From Diadema setosum (lineage: Eukaryota; Echinodermata; Echinoidea; Diadematoida; Diadematidae), in assembly GCF_964275005.1 (NCBI RefSeq), contig NC_092686.1:46622333-46686332 (forward strand): a stretch of 64,000 nucleotides of DNA, given 5' to 3'. The notes under the pieces are model-generated. The model did no database searches, had not been told where the DNA came from, and was given only the letters and a program-made list of their open reading frames with translations. This document shows positions 1 through 11,400 of the stretch, in pieces (the first letter of the stretch is position 1; the number at the start of each line of letters is the position of its first letter). Both the position numbers and the translations under genes were made by a program.

Positions 1-16
1 GTGAATTACAGATGCC

Positions 17-374
17 TTAAAGGCATTATTTACCATTTGCAGATGAAACAAAAACCCTGATTTCGTGCTTCAATGTAGTTCTAAAATGTGAGTTAGGGAT
101 AAAAACAACCAGTGTAAAAATATGAATGAGTATGATTAATGTTAAGTATTGTTAAGTATACAAAAAGTGAACAATAGTTATAATAGAATTGTTTCTAGAC
201 TAAACCGTCTACAGTTATGGTTTAGTGAGAAAAATAGTGATATCTCCTTATATTTTAGGCTTTATTGCAAAATTTTACATGGTGGGATGTTTTGTGATAC
301 AACTGACCTACACATATGCATTTAAATGTACATTTTTTTTTAATCACTGCTCCCAATGGTAACAGTACCTTTAA
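17..374. repeat. TTAA-flanked inverted-repeat element (MITE), family 1, copy A
   Basis: The element starts TTAAAGGCATTATTTACC and ends in a sequence whose reverse complement starts TTAAAGG and continues with a similar TTTACC/TTACC block, giving an imperfect terminal inverted repeat of about 25-30 bp with TTAA at both ends. Two further copies in the window (7147-7508 and 45355-45722) match along their full length, including a shared internal block with GACCTACACATATGCAT. There is no coding capacity. TTAA at both ends suggests a piggyBac-type, TTAA-specific transposase acting in trans, which is an inference. Confidence 0.8.
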
Positions 375-615
375 TCTATTCATGCCTTTCAAATTCAATT
401 GTTTCTTTTTAAAGTGACTGTATTTTAATGAACTTGCTAAAATTCTAGTACATGTATTTTGAAATGTACATGTATTTAGTGAATCATTCAAAATTTGTCA
501 ACAAAATTGATTTCAGAATGTATATTTTTCCCAATGTGAAAATCAGTCTCACACATTCTCGTGTCTTTGAAGTTTGCATTTTATTCTTATACACAATCCT
601 CTTTTTGTGCGACAG

Positions 616-801
616 ACACAAACCCTCATCACCTATGGTGAGAATGACACAGAGGCGGGGCGCAAGGCAACTGCCAATCTCAAGAACCTGCCCAATCACA
701 GAGCCCAGGAGTTCCTAGGGGCGGGCCATCATCCTTACATGGATAGTCCAGTCGAGTGGCATCAACTGGTGTACAACTTTGTGGAAAGCCTTGCTGAGTA
801 A
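616..801 (+). CDS. ABHD14: ABHD14-type alpha/beta hydrolase, last coding exon (partial gene)
   Basis: The exon encodes 61 residues and a stop, and matches the C-terminus of ABHD14A/ABHD14B. It has the strand and turn around TLITYGEND, where the Asp of the Y-G-x-x-D motif is the likely catalytic acid. It also has LPNHR and the signature GAGHHPYMDSPVEWH, whose first His is the likely catalytic base. The nucleophile Ser lies in an upstream exon outside the window. The start is set by an acceptor ending TGCGACAG at 615, in phase 0. ABHD14 proteins are small soluble hydrolases of the nucleus and cytosol; ABHD14B has been linked to lysine deacetylation in mammals. Whether this is the A- or B-like form cannot be decided, and invertebrates may have a single ancestral gene. 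No break is visible in the exon. Confidence 0.87.
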   Translation, partial: TQTLITYGENDTEAGRKATANLKNLPNHRAQEFLGAGHHPYMDSPVEWHQLVYNFVESLAE

Positions 802-2667
802 AAGATTCATCACTCAGTCATGATTTGTAACTCTCAGGTACAAGATACCTCATTCAAAATTATTAAAATGGCAAGAATTTATGAGAGAATAATGAGGATA
901 AGACTTTACAGTACTAGAATTGGAATCTCATCTTCATTTTAGACTCAAACTTTTGCCAGTGTGTTGTTAAAGGCAAGCAGTGGTTAATAATTAGTTGTAT
1001 TTGAAAGTCAAGATTATTTCTCCATTATAATTACTACAATGCACTTTATTGAATATCTTATCTGGTCCTATAGTATGCTTGCTTCTGACTCATCACCTCA
1101 CAATATGCCATTGATCATGTACAAAAACTGAAGAAAATTCAATTACATGTACATGTATTTTGCCACAAGCGTGTAAAACATGTTATGCTTAGCTAGCAGT
1201 CGGATATACTGTATTCAGATTTGAGACCGGGACTTAATTGTGTTTGAACAAACAAAAAAAGAAGAAGAGGAAAATACAAGAATTTGTATACAAAATCTAT
1301 GGCAAGTTGTGAGGTGGTAACATTAACTTATTTGCATATTTATTTGTACTGTTTATGAAACAATTTGTTAAAATTAGCAAAACTTCACACAATTTATAAC
1401 TTACATAATTTTTATCCGAGTTCGATCAGATTTTCACTGGTGTGCTTGTAAAATTTTACTCTTCTTTTCAGGCTAAATTTAGACTGGTCTAGAATTTCTC
1501 TAGAATACTCAAACATGAGCAGCAAGTTGTAATGTCTGGCTTTTTGAAGCCCGCACCAGCATTTGGTGCCATCCAGTCAATCTTTCTGTCCTGCTTATAT
1601 TTTCTTCACATTTGTTTTTGAGCCCACCACAAACCTCAAATTTCTCTGTTTTCCACCACTTTCATTGATAACATGTCTTTAATTCATATCAAGCAAATGA
1701 GTTCCAGGCAGATCGTTGTTTCTGTGAAAAATGTTTGTTCTTCCAATGACCAAAAGAAGAAAAAAGTTGTGAATCGTCGTAAGGTGTTCTCCTTTGATGT
1801 TTATGGGAACAAAAACTGCTAATAAAGTGGATTGAAAATATGATATGGTGTAACTTGTTATAGATTATGAAGCCCTGTGCTTGGCAAAAATTACAAATAC
1901 GGGAACTGTGGATGCAGTCAATCATCTTTTCAAGTTTGTAACATGTCTGTGTTTGCAAATACATTGTAGATTGTGCCATGGAGGCACAGTTTATAATCAC
2001 AAGTATGTAGACATGCATGTCCTTTGTAACTGTTCATTTAGTTAACACATACATCTACATTTCCATTGTGATTGTGTGTGACCTTATATATTGTATGTCA
2101 TTTGGTGAGTCGGTTAAAGGGTAAAATGTATTCGTAGACAATAAGTTCTTGTTGATATGGACCATTATGTCTTGTTTTGAAGCAACTGATGTACAGAAAT
2201 CGAAGATGCTGCATTAAAGTCACCTCACCGTTAACTTTGAGTGACATCAAATAAGTTATGCTTATTCTATTATGTAATACAGTATGTTGATGGTGATTTT
2301 TTACGTGGGATTTCCATGCAACTCAGCAGATATAGCTTCGATCACACACACAAAAAAATTTTCTTCATGTAAATATATTCCCATAGTAATTACAGTTGTA
2401 CATGTATATGATTATCGTTTTCGTGATTGCTTATTTTGTTGTTAAGTTTTATTTAATCATTTTGACTTGTAGTGATGGAAATATGTGTTCATAGCCATCA
2501 TGGCAGTCTAGTGAGATTTTATTATACAGTTGTACAACGTTCATTGAAAATGCAATTCACAGAGTTCAGTGTAATTTATATACTGTATACTGTATTTGAA
2601 TTACCTCTCGAGAGTCATATGTTTTATGTATTTTTACAATGTATAAACGTGTTGTACCTGAAATAAA
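802..2667 (+). other. Probable 3' UTR of the ABHD14-like gene
   Basis: No other gene is visible after the ABHD14 stop. The stretch is AT-rich, without strong ORFs or recognisable repeats. A canonical AATAAA lies at 2662-2667, followed by a T/G-containing region, so a long 3' UTR of about 1.9 kb is possible. Earlier weak signals could end the transcript sooner. Confidence 0.45.
2662..2667 (+). terminator. Candidate polyadenylation signal AATAAA
   Basis: A perfect AATAAA sits downstream of the ABHD14-like stop, with ATTGTTGCATT just after it. It is a candidate only; cleavage cannot be shown from sequence. Confidence 0.4.
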
Positions 2668-2883
2668 TTAAATCATTGTTGCATTCCAACTCGCCTGCAG
2701 TACATACGCTTTTCTGCAATGTGTAACTCGAAATAATATAACTATGTACGCGACAAAAAGCCTCGGTCAAAATATTATATTTTAACACAAAATACATGAA
2801 TCATTTTCCTCTTACATGAAGATTAATAAACACACACGTAATTATTTACCAGGTATGGCTTCATCAAAGGTGTAATTTAACAC

Positions 2884-2995
2884 GTGACACTATTCCCGCG
2901 GGAGTCCTATTTTCCCGAGAGATTATATTTTCCCGTAGCTCACAGCGTTGAGGGTTATTGTCTCGAGGGAAAAATATTAACTCCCACGGGATTGT
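2884..2995. repeat. Interspersed repeat with TTTTCCCG/CGGGA motifs
   Basis: The segment contains CGCGGGAGTCCTATTTTCCC followed by GAGAGATTA and a second, inverted TCGAGGGAAAA...CTCCCACGGGA arm, so it is partly foldback. A related copy lies in the opposite orientation at 25573-25655 (TCCGGGAAAATAGGACTCC). This is non-coding and probably a short MITE. Confidence 0.55.
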
Positions 2996-3103
2996 CATAC
3001 ATGTACATGTATTACGATAGACAAGTCAGTATTTGTGATACATGTACATGTATTACATGGCCTACATACGTACAAATTTAATTATTTGACCTCTGACCCC
3101 TTC

Positions 3104-3222
3104 CCCCCCCCCCAAAAAAAAAAACACACACACAAAAAAAAAAACACAACAACAACAACGTTCCGCAGCCCCTGTATTATCTCATAAAAACTAATCTCTC
3201 TCCTCTCTCTCTCTCTCTCTGA
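3104..3222. repeat. Low-complexity tract (poly-C, poly-A, CA, CAA and CT runs)
   Basis: Consecutive simple-sequence blocks: about ten C, then A-rich (CA)n and (CAA)n, and finally a (CT)n run near 3198-3222. No gene is present. Confidence 0.85.
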
Positions 3223-3290
3223 CAGTCTAATTCGAGAAATCAATGCTCCGTGTATTGAACTTCTGATATGAAAAGGCATGCGATAATCAT

Positions 3291-3488
3291 CGTATCCGGG
3301 CGATTACCCCCGGAGGGCAATAACCCCCCGGCCAAATACTGGTTAGTGGTAAGGTAAGAGTAAAGATTAGGGTTAGGGTTAGGTTTAGGGTTGGGAGTTT
3401 GGGTTAGGGTTAGGTTCAGGATTAGGATTAGGATTAGGGCCAGGGGAAGGGTGCGGGGTAATTGCCCAGGGGGTAATTGCCCTAGACC
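3291..3488. mobile_element. Inverted-repeat element with a TTAGGG-like core and 10-bp flanking direct repeat
   Basis: The flanks carry an identical 10-bp direct repeat, CGATAATCAT, at 3281-3290 and 3489-3498, read as a target-site duplication. The ends are inverted repeats: the left GGGCGATTACCCCC arm pairs with the right arm GGGGGTAATTGCCC. The core (about 3366-3442) is a degenerate run of TTAGGG, TTTAGGG and ATTAGG units. No ORF is present. The structure says non-autonomous DNA transposon; a 9-10 bp duplication would fit a Mutator-like or hAT-like source, but the family is not certain. Confidence 0.75.
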
Positions 3489-3883
3489 CGATAATCATAC
3501 CTAGGTCTATTACACGTTGCAAACAAACAAACACATTAATTGAAGATACAATTACATTACAATGAATACTTGATGGAATATCACCATTCGAGGGGATTAG
3601 AATGTTTAAGATAAGTGGTCAGTTGTATATCACACATTGAAAGAATATACAGTATTTAAAAGATTGATGTTAAGTTCGTAACGAACAAGTTCACTCATTC
3701 CATTCAGTTATTGATATCTGCTAAATGGGGAACCTTCACTGATTACTGGGACACTATAGGATGATAGAATCTTACAGGAATATGCGTTCAGGTGATCAAG
3801 AAATTAAGTTACATGTAAGCTACAAGTAATATGTCAGGAGCGCTGCACATCATGTATACGAGATGTCTAATTTAAACGGGTGA

Positions 3884-4120
3884 TGTTCGTTATTCCGAAG
3901 GTTCGAAAATCCGAAAATGACATACAAGGCTTGTTACTCCGAAACATATAAATTTCGTATTAGTAGATGTTCGTTAGTTCGAACATTATTGTGGTGTTAT
4001 TCCGATGGTTCTCTAGTCCAAATACAAAATAAGGTCGTTATTCCGAAGGTCCGTTAATCGAAAAACAAAAACAAAAAAAAAATACAGCATTATTTCAAAA
4101 GTTCGTTAATCCGAAAATGA
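3884..4120. repeat. Degenerate repeats of TTCGTTATTCCGAA type
   Basis: The segment has at least five diverged units of the form TTCGTTA-(T)TCCGAA followed by GGTTCG(TTA)ATCCGAAAA, at about 3886, 3930, 3970, 4033 and 4100. Each unit is itself partly palindromic (TTCG...CGAA). This is non-coding, probably an internally repetitive MITE or satellite relic. Confidence 0.65.
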
Positions 4121-5294
4121 GAAAGGGTGTTAAGTTGCTAACAAATTGTTGTTTTTTTTTCAAATCAATTCAAAGTTTATTTCATTTTTCGACAAAAATA
4201 TAATCACTTTCTTTGGCAACAGAGAATAAGGTAAGCAAAATTATGTGAAATGACGAGTCTTGTGTAAAGGTGTGTGTGTTTGTGTTTGTGTGTGTTGGTA
4301 AGGGGTGACAACCTATATACTGTAACTACAAGCCCAAAGGATTCGTACACTTTCATATCAGTGGTATCAAATCTGTGCCTCTTTGGAGTCAAGACAATGT
4401 AGGCGAAATGCAATCAAATTATTGATCAAACAGTGATGCAATTGAGGTGTATGACGGGACGGAGTCTGGCGGCACTTGTATAGTCCGGCCAGTAGTCCGA
4501 TGGATGAAAATGCTGTGAATCCTTGAAAGTGGGTCATAGAGGTATCCATGACGACATCGTCATCCCGGCGCAATGAACCTCATACACGCATGAGCATGCA
4601 TACTATTCTGACACCCTAAATGGCATCAAATTTCAAAATACTATTTTAGATCAAGGTAAATCTTCAACGATTCCAACAATCCCGTAATCGTCACAAAATC
4701 AATCGTATTATACATTTCATCTTGCAGATTCATATTCTACAGCTATAAGACTCCTTTCTTGTTAATCACTGCATTGCTCTGGAGGTCCAGTTTTGCTGGA
4801 TGTCACAGCTATAGGCTGTTGCAAAGGAAAATTAACAGTAACAATCTGAACAACTCAACTTGGTTCATCACTGCCTGCCGGAATGAAGGGCTAAAAAATG
4901 AGGGAAGAATATTGCGTTTACTCCAGAGCGATATTTAACATGAGTGGTTTTCTCGTTCCCCCCAACCTGAGGAGAATCGTTCAGCCATATCTCCCTCATT
5001 GTGTCTCTGTGGTCGAGCTATTCCGGGCTAAAAGAGATTACCAGCACCACCCAACGAAAGAGTAGATCGCAGCTCATACAGACCTCCGTTCGCTCTCCGC
5101 AGAAGGTCCCATTGTCGTCAGGAAAGGAGAACTTGTTGGAGTGATATACTGCAGCTCCACCACCTGTCTGCATGTTTTACACCGTGCACGTTGAAGCGGT
5201 GATATGAAGGTTTAATCAACGATTCTACCTGGATATCTCAGGATTTTCGAAGTTTTCTTTGATCGGGTAGACGACATTTTCGGTATCCTCCAGC
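4121..5294. other. Intergenic region and 5' flank/5' UTR of the WIF1-like gene
   Basis: No ORF or recognised repeat stands out in 4121-4900. The last few hundred bases before 5295 become less AT-rich and probably include the promoter and 5' UTR, but no convincing TATA box or initiator can be fixed. Two tiny upstream reading frames precede the WIF1 start: ATG at 5172 (stop 5205-5207) and ATG at 5204 (stop 5213-5215). Confidence 0.5.
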
Positions 5295-5424
5295 ATGGCC
5301 GTGTCGAGAGTGTCGATTTTAGCTTTCTATGCAGCGGCTCTCATCGCTACATCGGCGAGCTTGTTCACGGACCGTCCCGCGGTAGACATGTGGCTATCTA
5401 GGGACGAAGTGTCTCGAATTCTTG
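5295..5424 (+). CDS. WIF1: WIF1 exon 1: signal peptide and start of WIF domain
   Basis: This exon encodes 43 residues plus one base. It opens with MAVSRV and a hydrophobic core rich in Ala/Ile/Leu, a classic signal peptide likely cleaved near residues 20-24. Then comes [14 protein letters not shown], which aligns with human WIF1 LWIDAHQARVLIG. The donor is G|GTGCGT, phase 1. Confidence 0.88.
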
Positions 5425-8400
5425 GTGCGTATATACTTTTGCTCTCTGTTGCGAATTATATTTCATTTCAGAAGGTCACTGAAGGTCATCATTTTTTAAT
5501 GATAGTTTGGAATGAAATACCATCTAATTGCTCTGCTTTGTCCTGATGAACATCACCAGCAAAGTATACGGTGATGTTAAGGAAAAGGTACTATTCTATA
5601 ATTGTTGTTGGGTTTTTTTTTTCCCAGAGGTATTTATACATGTGAATTACAACGTATACATTGTATTTTGGTTTTTGATGTGAACTGGCAACCAGGGTGA
5701 TCTTTCTCGGCAGAATTCCAGGAAAAGAAAGAAAGGAAGAAAAGAAAGAATACCAGCATGGCATTTTCTTTCCTATTCTATTCGAGCAACCGAGCCGGAC
5801 CGAAATGTTTTTAAAGTGTAAACTTTATAAGGTACAGTTACTTTATGATAGTATATCACCAAGCAGCACATTGTTATCACCATGCACTTACAGAGCTTAG
5901 GTAGAAACCCTTTATACTATGTATAGAGCTATCGGGGTCGACAGGTGAAATGATTGATTAAAGCAATTCCTGCTTTTTTTAATGGTATTTTCCTGTTGCA
6001 GTTGATCTATTCAGGGGGCCTCCCTGATCTATTTCAACACACCGTAATCATTCGTCTGCATTTCAGCCCGGAAAATGCATGGTCATGGATCACAGCATAC
6101 AATGCACATCAGGCACAAACAAAATTATACATTATTATAGATGATGACTGGCGGGGGAGGAAACATACCTAATGTTCCACCCGAAGGGTTTGAAATGCTA
6201 TTGAGGGAGGTTATAAGTCCCGAGACGAAGTCGAGGGAGTTATATGATAGCCTCCCGAAATAACATTTCAAACCCTGAGGTGGAACGTTTGGTACATGTT
6301 CCCGACAACAAAAGTCATCATCTGTTATATTATATGGGTTAGTCAAATACGTCAACGTCAACCACCAGTACAACGCACTCGATCGCTCGCGCTGAGCCAA
6401 ATTCACTGTGCGCGAGTCCTTCTATCATTTGTTACGTGAATATGTTTTCCCATGGGAGAACATTACAAAAATGTTCTCCCATGGGCGAACATAACCAATG
6501 TTCCTCCATCACGTGACTGTTTAGCCAATCACTAACCGGTATTTGACTAACCCATTTGATATTATACATTAATAATATCGAATTTCAATTGTAAAACAGA
6601 AAACCTAGCTCAGACCCTCGCATTTCTACAAACTATACAGAAAAAAAAAATATCTAAAAGACAAAAAAGTTCAGGCGTGAGTTTCTTCAATAATATTTAT
6701 TTGTCTCCCTCTGCAAATGAAATTTGTTAAGACCGACAGGTTCGAGTCCCTCTGGTTCCTTTTTCCGACATGTTTGTTAATTTACAGATCAGCAGTTGCG
6801 ATCTTAACAAATTTCGTTTGTAGAGGGAGACAAATTGAAGAAACTCACACCTGAACCTTCACCCCCTCTGAATAATATCTTGCTGACAAAAAAAAAAAGT
6901 TCTTTGTTAAATACACAATTATTAGTAATAACCATGCACACCTACACCATTCCCTTGCGTAATTTGTCCCCTTATATAATTCTTCAATGAAATTAATCAC
7001 GTGTGTCGGATAATTCAAGGGCACAGGGCTAAGCCCGCAAGTTGTGACTGATTTTCATCAACACTCGTTTTGAGAAATTATTATGCATGGTTATTCATTG
7101 CACGAAGAATAACACAATGGATGCATATCTGTACACGACAAGAAAGTTAAAGGCATAATTTACCATTTGCAGATGAAACAAAAACCCAGTATTAGTGCTT
7201 TAAAATAGTTCTAAAATGTGAGTTAGGGATAGAAACAACCACTGTAAAAATTTGAATTGGTAAAATCGATGTTAAGTATTGTTAAATATATTATGATAAA
7301 AACGTTTCCAGACTAATCCGTCTACAGTTGCGGTTTATTGAGAAAATGCAGATGTTGCCGTTATCTCCTTATATGTTAGGCTTATCACGAAAATTTATAT
7401 GATAAGATGTTTTGTGGTACAATTACCCACTGACCTACACATATGCATTAAATGTCATATCTTTAAAAAAATGAAATCACTGTTCCTAAAGGTAAACAGG
7501 ACCTTTAAGCTCATGAACATCATTTGCAGCCATATTTAAGGCTGAAGTAATGTTCTTTTGAAGACGTGTCATCTCATTGTATGTGTCGATATACACAGAA
7601 CTGTTCTCATCATTACGTTTCATTATCGTGTGTTGATGTGTTGATGTGTTGCACCTTATTCTAATCTCTTAAGTCCGTGTCTTGAAAGCTAAAACGTATG
7701 CGACAATGTGCACGTTCCTAAGCACATGACACCGTTCTGCAATCTTACAGTCACATGAGGATTACATGGCGTCAAAATAATCAAATTTGATCTCAAGACT
7801 ATTGTTCTGTGTTTGGCAGTGAGAAATGTAAATATTTTGAAACTTCTTTTTATTATTTTGTTGAGTGCGTGAGGTATCTCCAATTACACATTCTATAATG
7901 CATGCGCTTCAAACGATTGATGTGACAGATTACTGGGTCACTCCTCCGTGACATATTGGTTGTTAATTGTTTACCGTAGGAGTTGACTATTTCATGCTAC
8001 GATGAACATAATTATTTCTGTCCAAGCTCCAAGGATGCTTTGGATGTGGTGTCTTTGGTGGTCACTTCCTGTTGAGGCCGCAACTCCTCGTTGCAAAGCG
8101 AACGACGTGAAATTATTGGAAGACACTGCTTCAATTATGAAACCCACATTTTTTATTTCTCCCTCGAATAAGATTAGAAATCATATCACATTTTTAAAAT
8201 GATTCTTAGACAAGAAAATTGACTGGTATTACAATATTATGACCATCAGGTATCATCCGTGTGTTGTATTTTTGTTATGTTATGTTTGTTTGTTTGTTTG
8301 TTTGTTTGTTTGTTTGTTTGTTTTTGTTTGTTTTCGAACCTCGGGAATGAAATCAGTTTGTGTATTTACTCCACAAGAGGAAGTAGTTATAGTCTTCTTC

Positions 8401-11400
8401 ATTGATAATCTCTTTAGGTGATTAGTTGGTGACCTGGAGATAATGTAAGTGGGGATTAACATGCCGTCTAGTCATCAATTATTCCACTTTCCATCACCTA
8501 GTATTAAGCTCATCACCTTTGCATGGAATATAAAAGCGCCACTCCGCGCGCACTGATCTTTTTCAACCCGGCGCCTCGCGGCAGACGGCCTGCTGCTCAG
8601 CCTGCCGATGGTCTCTTGTCTCGGCGGGTTGTGTTTTGTCTGCCTCGCTGAGAGGCATGGCCCAGAGGAAAACAACAGAGGAAGTCGAGCTACCATACTC
8701 AACACAATGAAAAGGAGATCTGATTATACCTCAATGCAGGCTGCGGGCTGGATGCCGCCTGTGGTTAACGACATAAAAATGTTCAATCTGCCCTCATAAT
8801 GAACGGAACCTTTAATCCAATCTTCGCATACTTCATTAGCGGCGCTCTAGTGTCTGCGACAATTAAGTCAAGGCTGCTCGAGAGGTTGATGTAGCTTTGT
8901 GTGTTTAATCCATCCCGAGCCGAGAAAGCTGTCTGTGTTTAGGGGATTTATCACAATGAAGTCATTTATCCCATTGAAAGCGGTACACAATAGGGTTACC
9001 AACGTTTGGATACACAGGAATGTTGTCCCCATAAACACGAGGTTACACCTTACCCGGTACTTGTTGACTTCCGAAAAGTAGCATTATCTCCAGATTCTGT
9101 ATTTTTTGCTGGCCGAGTGTTCTATCGTGACCTTAGTGCAGAAGAGCATCTACAGGATACGTGAGTATGTTGTGAAGAAGTCGAGAAGGTCGGAAATCAT
9201 TTAAGATACTGTATTAAGATTTGAAGCCAAGGCCAAAGGAACATGATAATACTATTCATGAATCTTTATGAATTTATCGATCAATAAATGACTAGCGCAA
9301 AACAGATGCATCTACATGATTTGTGTGGTCACATACTACAGCCATGGGAGAGAGAAATGCGGGGATAGAAGAAAAGACGATGAGGAGATGAAGCGGAGGA
9401 AAGGGTGGGGGGGGGGGGAGGTGGTGACGAAAGAATATAGAACCACGGACCTCGATCCCAAGTGTGTGATTGATGTTAGGGTCGGGTGCGGTTGGGGAAG
9501 AAGAAGAAGGAAAAAACTGATGTCCTTGGATGCGTTCCGTTCCATTTTTGTCGGAAATGACTTCCCCGTTTCCCGAAGGCAGGAGAGACTGGTGGTAATG
9601 ACCGTGACTCAGTTCCAGGCCAGATGATGACCTTTAACCTCTCCTCTGTTCAGGATCAACGTCACACTCGTGTATTTTATTCTCCTCCTCCCCCTCCCCC
9701 ATCTCCACCCCCGACCCCACCCCGCAACCTCCTTTCCATCCTACAAAAAGAGAATAATGTCGTGCTTTTAAAACACGGAGGCGACAACTCAACAGACCTG
9801 GTGCAGTGATAATTCTCTTCTAGTTTACAATTGGAGATATTCTGCAATCCAATTTATGGATAATTAAGATATTCACGTGAATTATTGACATACAATTGCC
9901 TTATTATTGCTGTCGAGTTCATTACGGTTCCGAGCTCCCCGATGCTAACGTCCGAATCAGTTGTCTTCTGTTGACTTTGCATGGATGTAACGTGCGTCCG
10001 AAGCGGAGCAAAGAAGCAAACCGATGTTTTCGATTCACACATCACCTTGGGATCGAGCTAAGCCAGCATGCTCTACGTGCAACGAGATTGACAAGATGCG
10101 TTTATACCAAGTGATGAAGCTCTAGAAACCATTCTTCCTCACTGTCCTACTGTGACAAACAAAGAAAAACGAAGCCCTAACAGTAGCCCTGGCATCACAC
10201 TCAGTGCTAAATACGCCTTGATGAATGTAAACCACCGTTAATAACCTGTAAAAAGAAAACTGTGACTCTGCAGCCTTCACAGGGAAGTGGTTATAGGAAT
10301 GTAAGACAGTAATGAGACAATTAGCTTTTCAGTGTCGCAGACGCCAAGCTGGTTGTTTGTTTGTTTGTTTGTTTCTTTATTTGTTTGTGTATGTTATGAC
10401 GAGTTGGTGGCTAACATTGCGAGGAAGTGCTGTAAGGCTGTCAAACAAAAACGCTTTGGCGCTAAAAAGGGTGTTTATACCAATGCGGAGCGTCGTCTGC
10501 TCGCATCGACGATTTTCCTCGTTTTTACGCCTACTATTAAGGTAAAAAGGTTAACGAACTACAAATAAACATCAAATGAGATTTAAATCGCTGTGGCCCG
10601 AGCATATTTTAGTACATATTCAGGCTCTGTGATTTGTAGAATTTCTACGTGTGTAGGCTGTATGAATGAAGACAATTTGGACCTGATAGTACTTGATCAT
10701 TTATCTTTCTCGAAATATACTTTTGAGTTAGTATAAATATTGCTGTCTCATGCACTAGGTTTCTCTGAAAAAAAAAATATATATATATATGGAAGAATTA
10801 TAGTGTTAGTTATCGCTTCCTCTACACCGTGTAGATGTCATGAGATTTATACTATCTTACCCTGTATCTTGCGATCGAAACTTGTGGTTGTAAAGTGTAT
10901 AAGTCTCAATTATTGAAGCAATACAGATTAAAACCATAACAAATAAGCAAGAAAAAGGCTAACAAACTTTGAGAAAAAAAAGATCATAGACACTTTAAAA
11001 ATTGAGCGCATTAAAAACTGTTTGTTTAATGACAGGAGCGCTGCCGTCCCTTCAGTAGATACATCTTTGCTTTTGACCAGTAGATTACTGGTTCGAATCC
11101 TGCGTGGTGCGTAGCCCACTTGACTATTAATGTGCCCTTCTCTATCCTAGTGGTTTGTTTGTTTGTTTGTTTGTTTGTTTGTTAAAATATATTTATTCAG
11201 GATAAAAAGTTCAGCAAAAGCTGTTTTACAACAATGTCCTGTATTGGTAACATTGACAACCTGACCGAGGTAATATTGCTGATGTCCATGGGAAGTATTG
11301 GCCCTGGAGAGCTACACCCGAAATGAATAAAATCGTATCTTTACACCTTTCACACATGTGGATATCCAGCAAGTATTCATGCAGATAATCTATCATTTTC

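Noticed and set aside
3366-3442. True telomere or chromosome end
   Set aside because: The TTAGGG run is short, degenerate, internal, and enclosed by inverted arms and a direct repeat.
6739-6750. tRNA or SINE from GGTTCGAGTCC in the hairpin element
   Set aside because: No A box, no SINE body, and it lies in the loop of a clear MITE.
8608-8799. Small protein gene after the promoter-like patch
   Set aside because: The 63-residue frame matches nothing I know and lacks histone or other family motifs.
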